Assembly (NCBI GenBank): GCA_009911185.1
Contig: QXWW01000037.1
Location: forward strand, 1 to 37,662
Direction of reading: 5' to 3'
DNA: 37,662 bases
Origin: Lachnospiraceae bacterium
GTDB lineage: Bacteria; Bacillota; Clostridia; Lachnospirales; Lachnospiraceae
The notes under the pieces were generated by a model. The model had not been told where the DNA came from. It saw only the letters and a list, made by a program, of their open reading frames with translations, and did no database searches. Below are positions 23,566 to 32,594 of this stretch, in pieces. Position 1 is the first letter of the stretch. Every line of letters starts with the position of its first letter. The position numbers and the translations under genes were made by a program.

Positions 23566-24600
23566 ATGGAAAAAGGAGAAATCAGACTGTGTAAAATCAT
23601 TGTGCATATTCTGGATTCTGCAGTAGGGATGGCGGCGCTTTCAGATACGCTGCTTGAATATGGTTCTGATTTTGACGAGTTTATGCGGGAACATATTTAT
23701 AAAGTAATGTCCACAGATGACAAAAAAACCTGTGAATTTCATAAAGAGGATTCGAAAGTATACCAGCAGCTTGTCCCTCTGGCGGATGCAGAACAGCAGG
23801 ATGAAATGTTTGTGGAGGTAAGTCAGCAGCTTGCCCTGTTCCTTTATGAGATTATGAATAAAAATATTGACATTCCTTCTGCGGATTTTGTAGTGGGTCT
23901 GTTTGAAGCGGGCGGTGAACGGTATCTTGCTTTGCTGAAAATGGATTATAAAACCTCTTATACCCACCATACGCAGTCGAATGGTTTGGGCAATACGAAT
24001 GAGATTATCAAATTCCGGGCAGTTCTTCCCAGCGCGACTCAGAAATTATCGGAGGCAGCGGTGATTCGGCTGACGGATTTTACGATTTTCATGGTTGAGA
24101 AAAAATACGAAGTAAACGGAAGGAAGACCAATTATTTTTCAAAGCTCTTTTTAAATTGCAGCGGAGCCTTGTCGCCGAGAACACAGCTTTCGATTGTGAC
24201 ACGTGCGATTGAGGCGGTGCAGAAGAAATATTATAATGATTCAGAGCAGTTTGAGGTGCAGATGGAGACAAAACAGGTAATCCATCAGCAGTTAGAAGAG
24301 ACAGGGACGGTGGATGTGCCTCTTGTACTGGAACGGGTGTTTAGAGAGAAGGAGGAGTTTAAGCAGGAAGTCAACGAGAGGTTGGAAAAGTATCATATGG
24401 ACGCAGACATTTCGATTGAACCGCAGGCAGTCAGTACGGCGCAGAAGTTTGCCAAGCAGTATCTTGCCACAGATACCGGGGTGGAGATTAAGATTCCTAT
24501 GGAACAGTATCAGGATGGGGAACATATTGAATTTATTACAAATCCAGACGGGAGTATATCCATACTGATTAAAAATGTAGGGCATATTACTTCGAAATGA
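23566..24600 (+). CDS. nucleoid-associated protein, NdpA/NA37 family
   Basis: This 344-residue protein matches the 37-kDa nucleoid-associated family, which co-purifies with the bacterial nucleoid; its biochemical role is poorly known. It begins RLCKIIVHILDSAVGMAALS, includes VVGLFEAGGERYLALLKMDYK in the core, and ends with a typical strand pair FITNPDGSISILIKNVGHI. The ATG at 23566 is chosen with GGGAAAGGAAAAG upstream; an in-frame TTG at 23527 lies inside the exonuclease gene. The 22-base gap to xth indicates cotranscription. Confidence 0.85.
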   Translation: MEKGEIRLCKIIVHILDSAVGMAALSDTLLEYGSDFDEFMREHIYKVMSTDDKKTCEFHKEDSKVYQQLVPLADAEQQDEMFVEVSQQLALFLYEIMNKNIDIPSADFVVGLFEAGGERYLALLKMDYKTSYTHHTQSNGLGNTNEIIKFRAVLPSATQKLSEAAVIRLTDFTIFMVEKKYEVNGRKTNYFSKLFLNCSGALSPRTQLSIVTRAIEAVQKKYYNDSEQFEVQMETKQVIHQQLEETGTVDVPLVLERVFREKEEFKQEVNERLEKYHMDADISIEPQAVSTAQKFAKQYLATDTGVEIKIPMEQYQDGEHIEFITNPDGSISILIKNVGHITSK

Positions 24601-24723
24601 TATCATATTTGGATGAAGGTGTGCGGCGGAAACTGGCACAATGTGACGGATAACGGTCAGCCATGTTGGCATTATAATGAAAGTTTTTCGTCCTAAAATT
24701 ATCCGGCTACGGGAGGAAGAGCT

Positions 24724-25098
24724 ATGTTATATACAGAGGAACAGCGAACAGAACTGGAAGAAATTATAGAGACGTTTCAGACTTATCTAAAGGACAGTCA
24801 GTATTTGGATCTGGTATGGTCGGAAAAGGTGGGCTATGTGCTTTTAAAAATCAGCATGGAGTACCGCCATTTGGAAGGGGAATCTCTTATCATTGAAGAA
24901 GGGGCAGACTTATGCCGGGAACTATTTTCAGAGATTGTGACAGACGTGCTGCAAGAAAGCGGAAATGATCACAGCAGTCAGGCGGTGGATCCGCTGGAAG
25001 CGGCAGAAATAAAAAAGAGATTCCAGCCATATCTGCAGCGTCTTCCGCAGTACCAGGAAATAGCTGGGGCGTGTTATTGTGTAAAGAAACAGGAATAA
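24724..25098 (+). CDS. hypothetical protein, acidic and helical
   Basis: This 124-residue cytoplasmic protein is rich in Glu and Leu with no signal peptide or membrane segment. It begins with a likely long helix (EEQRTELEEIIETFQTYL) and ends with two cysteines (ACYCVKKQE). GGGAGGAAGAG lies right before the ATG, so translation is likely. It follows the NdpA-type gene after 123 bases. I do not recognise the family, and no catalytic motif is apparent. Confidence 0.65.
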   Translation: MLYTEEQRTELEEIIETFQTYLKDSQYLDLVWSEKVGYVLLKISMEYRHLEGESLIIEEGADLCRELFSEIVTDVLQESGNDHSSQAVDPLEAAEIKKRFQPYLQRLPQYQEIAGACYCVKKQE

Positions 25099-25441
25099 AA
25101 ATCATAACAATGGAAAAATGATTAAAAGCAATAGTTCGGATTACACTTTTGTAAACAAATTACAGACCGTATGCAATGCAGTTTATCCCTTGCTAAAGCA
25201 GCTTCTGTTTGAGATTACATGGACGTTTTCCCACAGTCGAAATGAAGCGTGAAAAATTTGTACGGGTATGATTTTCCCCGATTTATCCCAGTGTACGGAC
25301 ATGATTATATTATATTCTGACTTACTAAAATGCCTGCAAATCCGTTATATAAAAACTTTAACAACAATATGGTTTCGCTAAATATAATACGGTCAGTACA
25401 TTGGCTGACTGGGATGTTACGTAAAAAAATGAAAAAAGATA

Positions 25442-25470
25442 TTGACAAAATCAGTTATTATATATATAAT
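25442..25470 (+). promoter_or_regulatory. consensus promoter of tRNA-Leu(CAG)
   Basis: A perfect TTGACA (25442-25447) and a perfect TATAAT (25465-25470) are separated by 17 bases. Transcription should begin near 25477, 50 bases before the tRNA. The stretch 25099-25440 upstream holds no gene or clear signal that I can support. Confidence 0.88.
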
Positions 25471-25526
25471 AGCTATTGTGAGTTCTATGAGACAGGTTGA
25501 AGAGCATTTCATGGAGCTACATAGTT

Positions 25527-25610
25527 GCAGGAGTGGCGGAATTGGCAGACGCGCAGGCTTCAGGTGCCTGTGGTAGCAATATCGTGTGGGTTCAAGTCCC
25601 ATCTCCTGCA
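25527..25610 (+). tRNA. tRNA-Leu, anticodon CAG
   Basis: The 84-base cloverleaf has acceptor stem GCAGGAG/CTCCTGC with discriminator A, a class II variable arm, and the T-arm GGGTTCAAGTCCC. The anticodon arm is CAGGC-TTCAGGT-GCCTG, giving anticodon CAG for CUG codons. The CCA end is not encoded. Its D-arm and T-arm sequences are close to the other leucine tRNA in the window. Confidence 0.95.
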
Positions 25611-25618
25611 TGAATAAA

Positions 25619-25646
25619 AAGCTGTTGCTTGCGCAACAGCTTTTTT
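25619..25646 (+). terminator. intrinsic terminator after tRNA-Leu(CAG)
   Basis: GCTGTTGC pairs perfectly with GCAACAGC across four bases, with flanking A-T pairs and a TTTTTT tail. It is a textbook rho-independent terminator. Confidence 0.92.
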
Positions 25647-25731
25647 CTCATCCAAGAAACTTCTGGGATTTTCTGTATGAGAAAATAATTATCTTTGCCA
25701 TTTATGATACAAATAACAAAGGAGGAATTTG

Positions 25732-26910
25732 ATGCTATACAGGACAAACCCCAAAAATAAGAAAGAATTGTCTATTTTAGGATACGGATGCCTGCGATAT
25801 ACGAAAAAAGGCACTGGAATTGACCAGGAGAAGGCAGAAGAAGAAATGAGAATTGCCATTGAACATGGCGTGAATTATTTTGATACGGCATATACATATG
25901 GGGGCAGCGAAGTTTGCCTGGGAAAATTTCTGGCGAAGGGATACCGGGACAAGGTGAATATTGCCACGAAGCTCCCCCACTATTTTGTGAAGGAAACAGG
26001 CGATCTGGAACGGTACTTTATGGAACAATTAAGCCGGTTGCAGACGGATCATGTGGAATATTATTTAATGCATATGCTCAATGATACAGACGCCTGGGAA
26101 CGACTCAAGAATCTGGGGCTTAGAGAATGGATTGCAGAAAAGAAGAAAAAAGGCCAGATTGAGAATATAGGTTTCTCGTTTCATGGAAGTACAGATAATT
26201 TTCTGAAAATTCTGGAGGTCTATGACTGGGACTTCTGCCAGATACAGTATAATTATTTAGATGAACATTCTCAGGCCGGAAGGCGTGGTTTAACGCGCGC
26301 TCATGAAAAAGGAATGCCGGTGATCATTATGGAACCTCTGCGGGGCGGTCGTCTGGTACAGGGCCTCCCTAAGACAGCCGTCAGACTGCTGGAAAAGGAA
26401 GAGCCAAAGCGCAGCCCTGCCGAATGGGGACTGCGCTGGCTGTGGGACCAGCCGGAGGTGACGGTTGTGCTTTCCGGCATGAATGCTTCAGAGCAGGTAG
26501 AGGAGAATGTCAGGATTGCCAGTGAGGCGGAAGTGGGATGTATGAATGCTCATGACAGAGAGGTAATTGAACAGTTAAAGACAGAAATTAATCGCTGCAT
26601 GAAGGTTCCTTGTACTGGCTGCAGTTACTGTATGCCCTGTCCGGCAGGAGTAGATATTCCTGGATGTTTCGCTGCATATAATATCAGATATACAGATAAC
26701 TGGTATCAGGGAATGAAAACTTATATTATGTGCACGACACTTAAGACGAATCCCACCAATGCATCCAAATGCCTGAAATGCGGCAAGTGCGAACGGCATT
26801 GTCCCCAGAATATTTCGATACGCAAAGAGCTGGAGCAGGTGAAAAAGCATATGGAAAATCCTGTATACCATATTGCAAAAGTAGTGTCAAAACGAATTGG
26901 AAAATGCTAA
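25732..26910 (+). CDS. aldo/keto reductase with C-terminal 4Fe-4S ferredoxin domain
   Basis: This 392-residue cytoplasmic oxidoreductase has a complete AKR barrel with Asp51 and Tyr56 (FDTAYTYGG), Lys80 (ATKLP) and His114 (LMHML). The C-terminal part has two cysteine clusters: Cys294, 297, 300 and 304 (CTGCSYCMPCP), and Cys347, 350, 353 and 357 (CLKCGKCERHCP), enough for two 4Fe-4S clusters. The architecture is common in anaerobes and couples a carbonyl/alcohol reaction to ferredoxin-like electron transfer; the substrate is unknown. ATG at 25732 follows AAAGGAGG by 7 bases. Confidence 0.92.
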   Translation: MLYRTNPKNKKELSILGYGCLRYTKKGTGIDQEKAEEEMRIAIEHGVNYFDTAYTYGGSEVCLGKFLAKGYRDKVNIATKLPHYFVKETGDLERYFMEQLSRLQTDHVEYYLMHMLNDTDAWERLKNLGLREWIAEKKKKGQIENIGFSFHGSTDNFLKILEVYDWDFCQIQYNYLDEHSQAGRRGLTRAHEKGMPVIIMEPLRGGRLVQGLPKTAVRLLEKEEPKRSPAEWGLRWLWDQPEVTVVLSGMNASEQVEENVRIASEAEVGCMNAHDREVIEQLKTEINRCMKVPCTGCSYCMPCPAGVDIPGCFAAYNIRYTDNWYQGMKTYIMCTTLKTNPTNASKCLKCGKCERHCPQNISIRKELEQVKKHMENPVYHIAKVVSKRIGKC

Positions 26911-27027
26911 GATTATGTAAAAATATGCGGTTAATTAAAAAAAATAAAGGAAATCAGAAATTTATGCGGAATATATATAGCAGACGCAAATTAAGATAAA
27001 GCTGTATACAGACAGAGGTGAGATAAC

Positions 27028-28035
27028 ATGCTTATCAGAGAAAAGATGGAATTGCTGGAACGGAATTATTTAAGTTCATTTGCAACCTTAAGCCAGAATT
27101 CCAAAGGACGCGACAGGCAGGAGCCGCAGTGCGACATCCGGCCGGTATTTCAAAGAGACCGGGATAGGATATTGCACTGTAAGGCATTTCGGCGCTTAAA
27201 GCATAAAACGCAGGTTTTTCTGACGCCCAGAGGGGATCATTACCGTACCCGGCTGACCCATACCCTGGAGGTTTCCCAAAATGCCCGCACCATAGCCAAA
27301 GCCTTGCGGCTGAATGAGGATCTGGTGGAGGCAATTGCATTGGGACATGACCTGGGGCACACGCCTTTTGGACATGCAGGGGAACATATGCTTAATAAGA
27401 TCTGTGAAGATGGATTTAAACATAATGAGCAGAGTGTACGAATTGTAGAGAAGCTGGAGAAGGATGGACAGGGACTGAATCTGACCTGGGAGGTGCGTGA
27501 CGGCATATTGAACCACCAGACCAGCCTGATGCCAGCCACTTTGGAAGGAAAAATTGTGCGCCTCTCTGATAAGATTGCATATATTAATCATGATATAGAC
27601 GACGCGATCCGGGCGCGGGTATTGTCTGAGGAGGATATTCCTGCAGAATATCGGGAAATACTGGGAACCACAACCAGAAAACGTCTGGATACCCTGATTC
27701 ACAATATCGTCACCAACAGTATTGATAAAAATGATATCTGTATGTCTGAGGAGGTGGAGGATGCAATGCAGGGACTGCGGAAATTTATGTTTCAAAATGT
27801 ATACAGAAATCCGCGGGCGAAAGGGGAGGAAGAGCGTGCCAAAGCTCTTTTAAGCCGTTTGTTTCAATATTACACAGATCATATGGATCAGCTTCCGCAG
27901 TGGTATCTTGATTTAATAGAACAGGGGGAGAAAAAGCAACGCGTTATCTGCGATTATATTGCGGGCATGACGGATCAGTATGCCATAGCGAAATTTGAAG
28001 AATATTTCATGCCCAAGGCATGGCAGGTGAATTGA
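27028..28035 (+). CDS. dgt: deoxyguanosinetriphosphate triphosphohydrolase-like protein
   Basis: This 335-residue HD-domain protein is of the dGTPase family, which hydrolyses dNTPs to deoxynucleoside and triphosphate. The metal ligands are visible in RTRLTHTLEVSQ (His78) and ALGHDLGHTPFGHAGE (His107, Asp108), with the third in LSDKIAYINHDIDDA. The shorter bacterial type 2 form is indicated by length. GAGGTGAG precedes the ATG. It heads the dgt-dnaG-sigA order typical of Clostridia, with dnaG 12 bases downstream. Confidence 0.92.
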   Translation: MLIREKMELLERNYLSSFATLSQNSKGRDRQEPQCDIRPVFQRDRDRILHCKAFRRLKHKTQVFLTPRGDHYRTRLTHTLEVSQNARTIAKALRLNEDLVEAIALGHDLGHTPFGHAGEHMLNKICEDGFKHNEQSVRIVEKLEKDGQGLNLTWEVRDGILNHQTSLMPATLEGKIVRLSDKIAYINHDIDDAIRARVLSEEDIPAEYREILGTTTRKRLDTLIHNIVTNSIDKNDICMSEEVEDAMQGLRKFMFQNVYRNPRAKGEEERAKALLSRLFQYYTDHMDQLPQWYLDLIEQGEKKQRVICDYIAGMTDQYAIAKFEEYFMPKAWQVN

Positions 28036-28047
28036 AAGGAGGCATAG

Positions 28048-29814
28048 ATGCCATATTATTCTGATGAGCTGATTGAGCAGATACGTTCTGCAAATGATAT
28101 CGTAGATGTGATTTCCGGTTATGTGCGTTTGCAGAAAAAGGGCAATACCCATTTTGGCCTGTGTCCATTCCACAATGAGAAGACGCCTTCCTTTTCTGTA
28201 TCTTCGAACAAACAGATGTATTATTGTTTCGGCTGCGGCGCCGGGGGGAATGTGATTACTTTTTTGATGCAGTATGAGAATGATACTTTTCAGGAGGCAT
28301 TACAGACGCTGGCCCAGCGGGCGGGAATTGAACTTCCAAAGCAGGAAATGTCGGTCAGGGCAAGACAGGAAGCAGACAAGCGGACAAGGGTTCTTGAGGT
28401 GAATAAGGCGGCGGCGAAATATTTCTATGCCCAGCTTCGCATGGAGCAGGGGAAAATGGGCATGGATTATTTTGTAAATCGTGGTTTAAGCCAGGAGACA
28501 CTGAAGAAATTTGGATTGGGATATGCGAATAAATTTAGTGATGATTTGTACCAATATCTTCGAAAACAAGGATATGAGGACAGCCTTTTGAATGAATCGG
28601 GCGTTGTCGCCATTGACGAGCGAAGAGGAGGATATGATAAGTTCTGGAACCGTGTGATGTTTCCGATTATGGATGCCAATAACAGGGTAATTGGTTTTGG
28701 AGGCAGAGTTATGGGAAAGGGGGAGCCGAAATACCTTAATTCACCGGAAACTGTGATATTTGACAAAGGCCGGAATTTGTATGGATTGAATCTGGCAAGG
28801 AGCACCAGGAAGCATTTTATACTGTTGTGCGAGGGTTATATGGATGTGATTGCACTGCATCAGGCAGGCTTTGACAACGCGGTGGCGTCTTTGGGAACGG
28901 CGTTTACACAGGGACATGCCAATTTATTGAAACGTTATACCAAGGAGGTTTATTGTACTTTCGACAGTGACAGTGCGGGAATGAAAGCGGCACTGCGCGC
29001 CATTCCTATTTTAAAGGAAGCGGGAATCACGGTAAAGATTGTGAAGATGGCTCCTTACAAAGATCCGGATGAATTTATCAAAGCAAACGGCGCGCAGGCA
29101 TATGAAGAACGGATTACTCAGGCGCAGAACAGCTTTATGTTTGAGATTGAAGTGTTAGAGCAGCAGTATGATTTGAAAGATCCGGAGAGTAAGACAAAGT
29201 TTTACAATGCCATTGCCGGGAGGATTCTGGAATTTGAAGAAGAATTAGAGAGGGAGAACTATATAGAAGCTGTGGCGGAGAAATATCAGATGGGATTTGA
29301 AAATCTTCGTAAGCTGGTAAGACATCAGGGGACCAGAGTTGGGATCACAAGAGAAAACAGGCCGCTGAAATCCGGGGTCCAGGAAAAGAAAAAGAAGGAA
29401 AACGGTATGAAGCAGTCTCAGAAGTTGATGCTGACCTGGCTGATTGAAGAGCCATTATTGTTTGAGAAAATAAAGCCCTATTTGGAACCGGAGGATTTTA
29501 CAGAAGCGTTGTACCGGCAGGCAGCAGAGATTTTATTTGTCCAGTATCAGGAAGGAAAACTGAATCCGGCAGGCATTGTCAGTATGTTTACGGATGAGGA
29601 ACAGCAGCGGGAGATTGCAGCTTTGTTTAATGCCAGGCTAAAGGAGGTCATCACGCCGGAAGAAAAGCAGAAGGCAGTGAAAGAAACCCTGATACGGATA
29701 AAGGAGAACAGTATCAGTTACCGTTCAAAGCATTTGAATCCAACCGACCTAGAAGGACTGCAGAAGCTGGTTACCGATAAAAAAAATATGCAAAAGCTTT
29801 ACCGGATGGAGTGA
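28048..29814 (+). CDS. dnaG: DNA primase
   Basis: This 588-residue primase makes RNA primers for DNA replication. The N-terminal zinc ribbon uses Cys39, His42, Cys60 and Cys63 (LCPFHNEKTPSFS, YYCFGCGAGG). The RNA polymerase domain includes YLNSPETVIFDKGRNLYG and the TOPRIM block LLCEGYMDVIALHQ with FDSDSAG. The C-terminal helicase-binding region follows from about 440. A perfect AAAGGAGG precedes the ATG. It lies between dgt and the major sigma factor gene, the classical macromolecular synthesis arrangement. Confidence 0.97.
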   Translation: MPYYSDELIEQIRSANDIVDVISGYVRLQKKGNTHFGLCPFHNEKTPSFSVSSNKQMYYCFGCGAGGNVITFLMQYENDTFQEALQTLAQRAGIELPKQEMSVRARQEADKRTRVLEVNKAAAKYFYAQLRMEQGKMGMDYFVNRGLSQETLKKFGLGYANKFSDDLYQYLRKQGYEDSLLNESGVVAIDERRGGYDKFWNRVMFPIMDANNRVIGFGGRVMGKGEPKYLNSPETVIFDKGRNLYGLNLARSTRKHFILLCEGYMDVIALHQAGFDNAVASLGTAFTQGHANLLKRYTKEVYCTFDSDSAGMKAALRAIPILKEAGITVKIVKMAPYKDPDEFIKANGAQAYEERITQAQNSFMFEIEVLEQQYDLKDPESKTKFYNAIAGRILEFEEELERENYIEAVAEKYQMGFENLRKLVRHQGTRVGITRENRPLKSGVQEKKKKENGMKQSQKLMLTWLIEEPLLFEKIKPYLEPEDFTEALYRQAAEILFVQYQEGKLNPAGIVSMFTDEEQQREIAALFNARLKEVITPEEKQKAVKETLIRIKENSISYRSKHLNPTDLEGLQKLVTDKKNMQKLYRME

Positions 29815-29885
29815 GGTTGCTGAAATCCGTATAAAGATACCAGTTTAGGATAAAATATAAACAACGAATGGAAGGAAGAAACGAA

Positions 29886-30989
29886 ATGGAAGAAAAGAAT
29901 GTGAAATTTATCGAAAAACTGCAGGAATTGTTATCCATGGCAAAAAAGAAAAAAAATGTTCTGGAATATCGGGAAATCAGTGATTTTTTTCATGACATGG
30001 AACTGAACGCGGAACAGTTTGAGAAGATTCTGGATTTTCTGGAATCTCACAATATTGATGTGCTGCGGATTTCCGATGATGATGACGACGATGATATTCT
30101 CATTGACGGTGACGAGGATGTGGAGGTTGAGAATATTGATCTTTCCGTTCCGGATGGAATTTCCATTGAGGATCCTGTTCGTATGTATTTAAAGGAAATC
30201 GGCAAGGTTCCTTTATTGACGGCCGAGGAGGAGATCGACCTGGCAAAACGCATGGAGCTGGGGGACCAGGAAGCCAAAAAACGCCTTGCGGAAGCAAATC
30301 TGCGTCTGGTGGTTTCCATAGCCAAGCGGTATGTAGGGCGCGGTATGTTGTTTTTAGATTTGATTCAGGAGGGGAATCTGGGACTGATTAAAGCGGTAGA
30401 AAAATTCGATTACCGTAAAGGATATAAATTTTCCACGTATGCTACCTGGTGGATTCGCCAGGCAATTACCAGGGCCATTGCGGACCAGGCAAGGACCATC
30501 CGTATCCCGGTTCATATGGTGGAGACAATTAATAAGCTGATTCGGGTGTCCAGACAGCTTTTGCAGGAGCTGGGGCGCGAGCCGTCGCCGGAGGAGATTG
30601 CAGAAGAAATGAAGATGCCGGTGGAACGTGTAAGGGAAATTTTGAAAATTTCTCAGGAACCGGTTTCTTTAGAGACGCCTATCGGCGAGGAAGAAGACAG
30701 TCATTTGGGTGATTTTATCCAGGATGATAATGTGCCGGTGCCGGCAGATGCGGCGGCGTTTACTCTGTTAAAGGAACAACTGGTAGAAGTACTGGGAACT
30801 TTGACTGAGCGGGAGCAGAAGGTACTGCGCCTGCGTTTTGGGCTGGACGACGGACGCGCCAGAACGCTGGAAGAGGTTGGAAGAGAGTTTAATGTCACCA
30901 GAGAGCGCATCCGCCAGATCGAGGCAAAGGCGCTGCGTAAACTGCGCCATCCAAGCAGAAGCCGCAAACTCAAGGATTATCTGGACTGA
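29886..30989 (+). CDS. sigA: RNA polymerase primary sigma factor
   Basis: This 367-residue sigma-70 family factor directs housekeeping transcription. A short region 1.1 is followed by a run of seven aspartates (about residues 68-74), region 1.2 with [11 protein letters not shown], and region 2 with [14 protein letters not shown] and [13 protein letters not shown] for -10 recognition and melting. Region 3 follows, then region 4.2 with [20 protein letters not shown] for -35 binding. The ATG at 29886 follows GAAGGAAG; the in-frame ATG at 29868 has no SD. The 71-base gap after dnaG might hold an internal promoter, but none is clear. Confidence 0.97.
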   Translation: MEEKNVKFIEKLQELLSMAKKKKNVLEYREISDFFHDMELNAEQFEKILDFLESHNIDVLRISDDDDDDDILIDGDEDVEVENIDLSVPDGISIEDPVRMYLKEIGKVPLLTAEEEIDLAKRMELGDQEAKKRLAEANLRLVVSIAKRYVGRGMLFLDLIQEGNLGLIKAVEKFDYRKGYKFSTYATWWIRQAITRAIADQARTIRIPVHMVETINKLIRVSRQLLQELGREPSPEEIAEEMKMPVERVREILKISQEPVSLETPIGEEEDSHLGDFIQDDNVPVPADAAAFTLLKEQLVEVLGTLTEREQKVLRLRFGLDDGRARTLEEVGREFNVTRERIRQIEAKALRKLRHPSRSRKLKDYLD

Positions 30990-31002
30990 TACAGGAGCGA
31001 AT

Positions 31003-31731
31003 ATGTTACAGTTATCAAAACGGCTGCAGGCAGTTGCCAGCTTAGTGGGGGAAGCCGAGGTACTTGCCGATGTAGGGACAGATCATGGATACATACCGGT
31101 CTATCTTTTGGCCAGCGGAAAAGTGAAAAGAGGAATAGCGATGGATATCAATCAGGGTCCGCTGATGCGTGCCAGAACCCATATCCGGCAGTATGGCGTG
31201 GAGGAAATGATGGAAACCAGGCTTTCGGACGGGCTTGCGGCGTTAGAGCCAGGGGAGGCGGACGTCATTGTGATTGCAGGAATGGGAGGCTCGCTGATGA
31301 TGCGCATTTTGTCTCAGGGAGAAGCGTCTGCCCATGCGGCAAGGCGGCTGGTATTGCAGCCTCAGTCTGAAATTTATGCCTTCCGTACTTCTCTCCTGGA
31401 ACAGGGGTATGAGATAGAGGCGGAGGAGATGGTGTATGAGGAGGGAAAATATTACAGCATGATGGCGGCAGAATATGTGGGGATGGAAGGGAAAGCAGCA
31501 CAGAGTGAATCACTCTCGGAGACAGAGCTGAAATATGGTCCCCTGCTGATTGAAAAGCGCCATCCCGTTTTGAGACAATATCTGCAGTATCAGTGGGAAC
31601 AGAAGGAGAAAATACGTATTCGACTGGTGGAAAATGCAAGACAGGACGTCTCCCGGAGGAAGGAAGAAATCGGTCGGGAACTTGCAGAAATCGAAAAATT
31701 ATTAGCGTTATGGAAGGAGCAGGTAGTATGA
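31003..31731 (+). CDS. trmK: tRNA (adenine(22)-N1)-methyltransferase TrmK
   Basis: This 242-residue SAM-dependent enzyme methylates A22 in the D-loop of some tRNAs. The family N-terminus MLQLSKRLQAVASLV leads into the SAM site VLADVGTDHGYIPVYL (about 20-35), with IAGMGGSLMMRIL and LVLQPQSEIYAFR following, as in the YqfN/COG2384 family. CAGGAG precedes the ATG at 31003; an in-frame upstream start at 30838 lies within sigA. Its TGA overlaps the ATG of the next gene, matching the Bacillus sigA-yqfN-yqfO order. Confidence 0.93.
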   Translation: MLQLSKRLQAVASLVGEAEVLADVGTDHGYIPVYLLASGKVKRGIAMDINQGPLMRARTHIRQYGVEEMMETRLSDGLAALEPGEADVIVIAGMGGSLMMRILSQGEASAHAARRLVLQPQSEIYAFRTSLLEQGYEIEAEEMVYEEGKYYSMMAAEYVGMEGKAAQSESLSETELKYGPLLIEKRHPVLRQYLQYQWEQKEKIRIRLVENARQDVSRRKEEIGRELAEIEKLLALWKEQVV

Positions 31732-32510
31732 CATGCAGTGAGATCATATCATTATTACAGGAACAGTCTCCGGAAGAATTTGCCTGTGACTGGGACAACG
31801 TGGGTCTTCTGGTAGGTGATTTCCGGCAGGAGGTTAGATCAATATACATAGCGGTGGATGCCACGGAGGAAACCATCTCAGAGGCAGTTCAGGAGAAAGC
31901 GGATCTGCTGCTGACGCATCATCCTTTAATATTTAAAGGATTGAAAAAGGTTAATATGGAGGATTTTACAGGAAAACGCATAATCCAATTGATACAGAAC
32001 CATATTTCCTGTTATGCGATGCATACAAATTTTGATGTGAAGGGCATGGCAGAGCTGGCGGCGGAACTTATGTCTCTTACAGATTGCCAGGTGTTGGAGG
32101 AAACCTGTAAGAGCGAAGAAGGGCCGGAGGGAATCGGAAGAATAGGTTTTTTGCCGGAAGAAGTATCTTTATCAGCCTGTATCAGCCGGGTAAAGCAGGC
32201 ATTCACGGTAAATACAGTTAAGGTATTTGGAACGATGGACCAGAAGGTGCAAAAGGTTGCGCTTTGCCCCGGTTCCGGAAAAAGTGTAATCGGCCATGCG
32301 CTCAGAGCGGGAGCACAGGTACTGGTGACAGGGGATATCGACCATCATGAGGGTATTGACGCCGCCGCACAAGGGCTGGCGGTGATTGATGCCGGGCATT
32401 ATGGCGTGGAAAAGCTTTTCATTCCCTATATGGCGCAGTACTTAGAGGAAAAAACGAAAGGAATAAAGATTGTAGGGCAGCCAGTAAAGCAGCCGTTTTT
32501 ATTTGTATAA
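31728..32510 (+). CDS. Nif3-like dinuclear metal centre hexameric protein
   Basis: This 260-residue protein belongs to the Nif3/YqfO family, often labelled GTP cyclohydrolase 1 type 2 though its cellular role is unsettled. Metal-binding residues appear in LLTHHPLIFKG (two His), MHTNFDV (His, Asp) and the C-terminal DIDHHEGIDAA and DAGHYGVE. It is the short form, without the extra central domain of the longer Bacillus YqfO. It overlaps trmK as ATGA, with GAAGGAG just upstream. Confidence 0.92.
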   Translation: MTCSEIISLLQEQSPEEFACDWDNVGLLVGDFRQEVRSIYIAVDATEETISEAVQEKADLLLTHHPLIFKGLKKVNMEDFTGKRIIQLIQNHISCYAMHTNFDVKGMAELAAELMSLTDCQVLEETCKSEEGPEGIGRIGFLPEEVSLSACISRVKQAFTVNTVKVFGTMDQKVQKVALCPGSGKSVIGHALRAGAQVLVTGDIDHHEGIDAAAQGLAVIDAGHYGVEKLFIPYMAQYLEEKTKGIKIVGQPVKQPFLFV

Positions 32511-32521
32511 TGAAGAGGAGA

Positions 32522-32566
32522 GTGAAAGAATTGGCTGTAATTAATTCTTTCACTTCTGCTTTTATA
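32522..32566 (+). terminator. terminator-like hairpin after the Nif3-like gene
   Basis: GTGAAAGAATT (32522-32532) pairs perfectly with AATTCTTTCAC (32543-32553) across 10 bases, followed by TTCTGCTTTTAT. The 11-bp stem is AT-rich with an imperfect T tract, so it may terminate only partly before the kinase gene. Confidence 0.55.
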
Positions 32567-32594
32567 CCCGAAAGCGCGCAGAATGGAGGAATCT

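Noticed and set aside
25220-25275. Possible further degenerate copy of the hairpin repeat before tRNA-Leu(CAG)
   Set aside because: TTTTCCCAC and GTGAAAAA can pair weakly, but the TAAAG apex is missing and the arms do not extend.
25417-25611. Minus-strand frame covering the tRNA-Leu(CAG)
   Set aside because: Same reason: the tRNA, a perfect promoter and the terminator explain the sequence.
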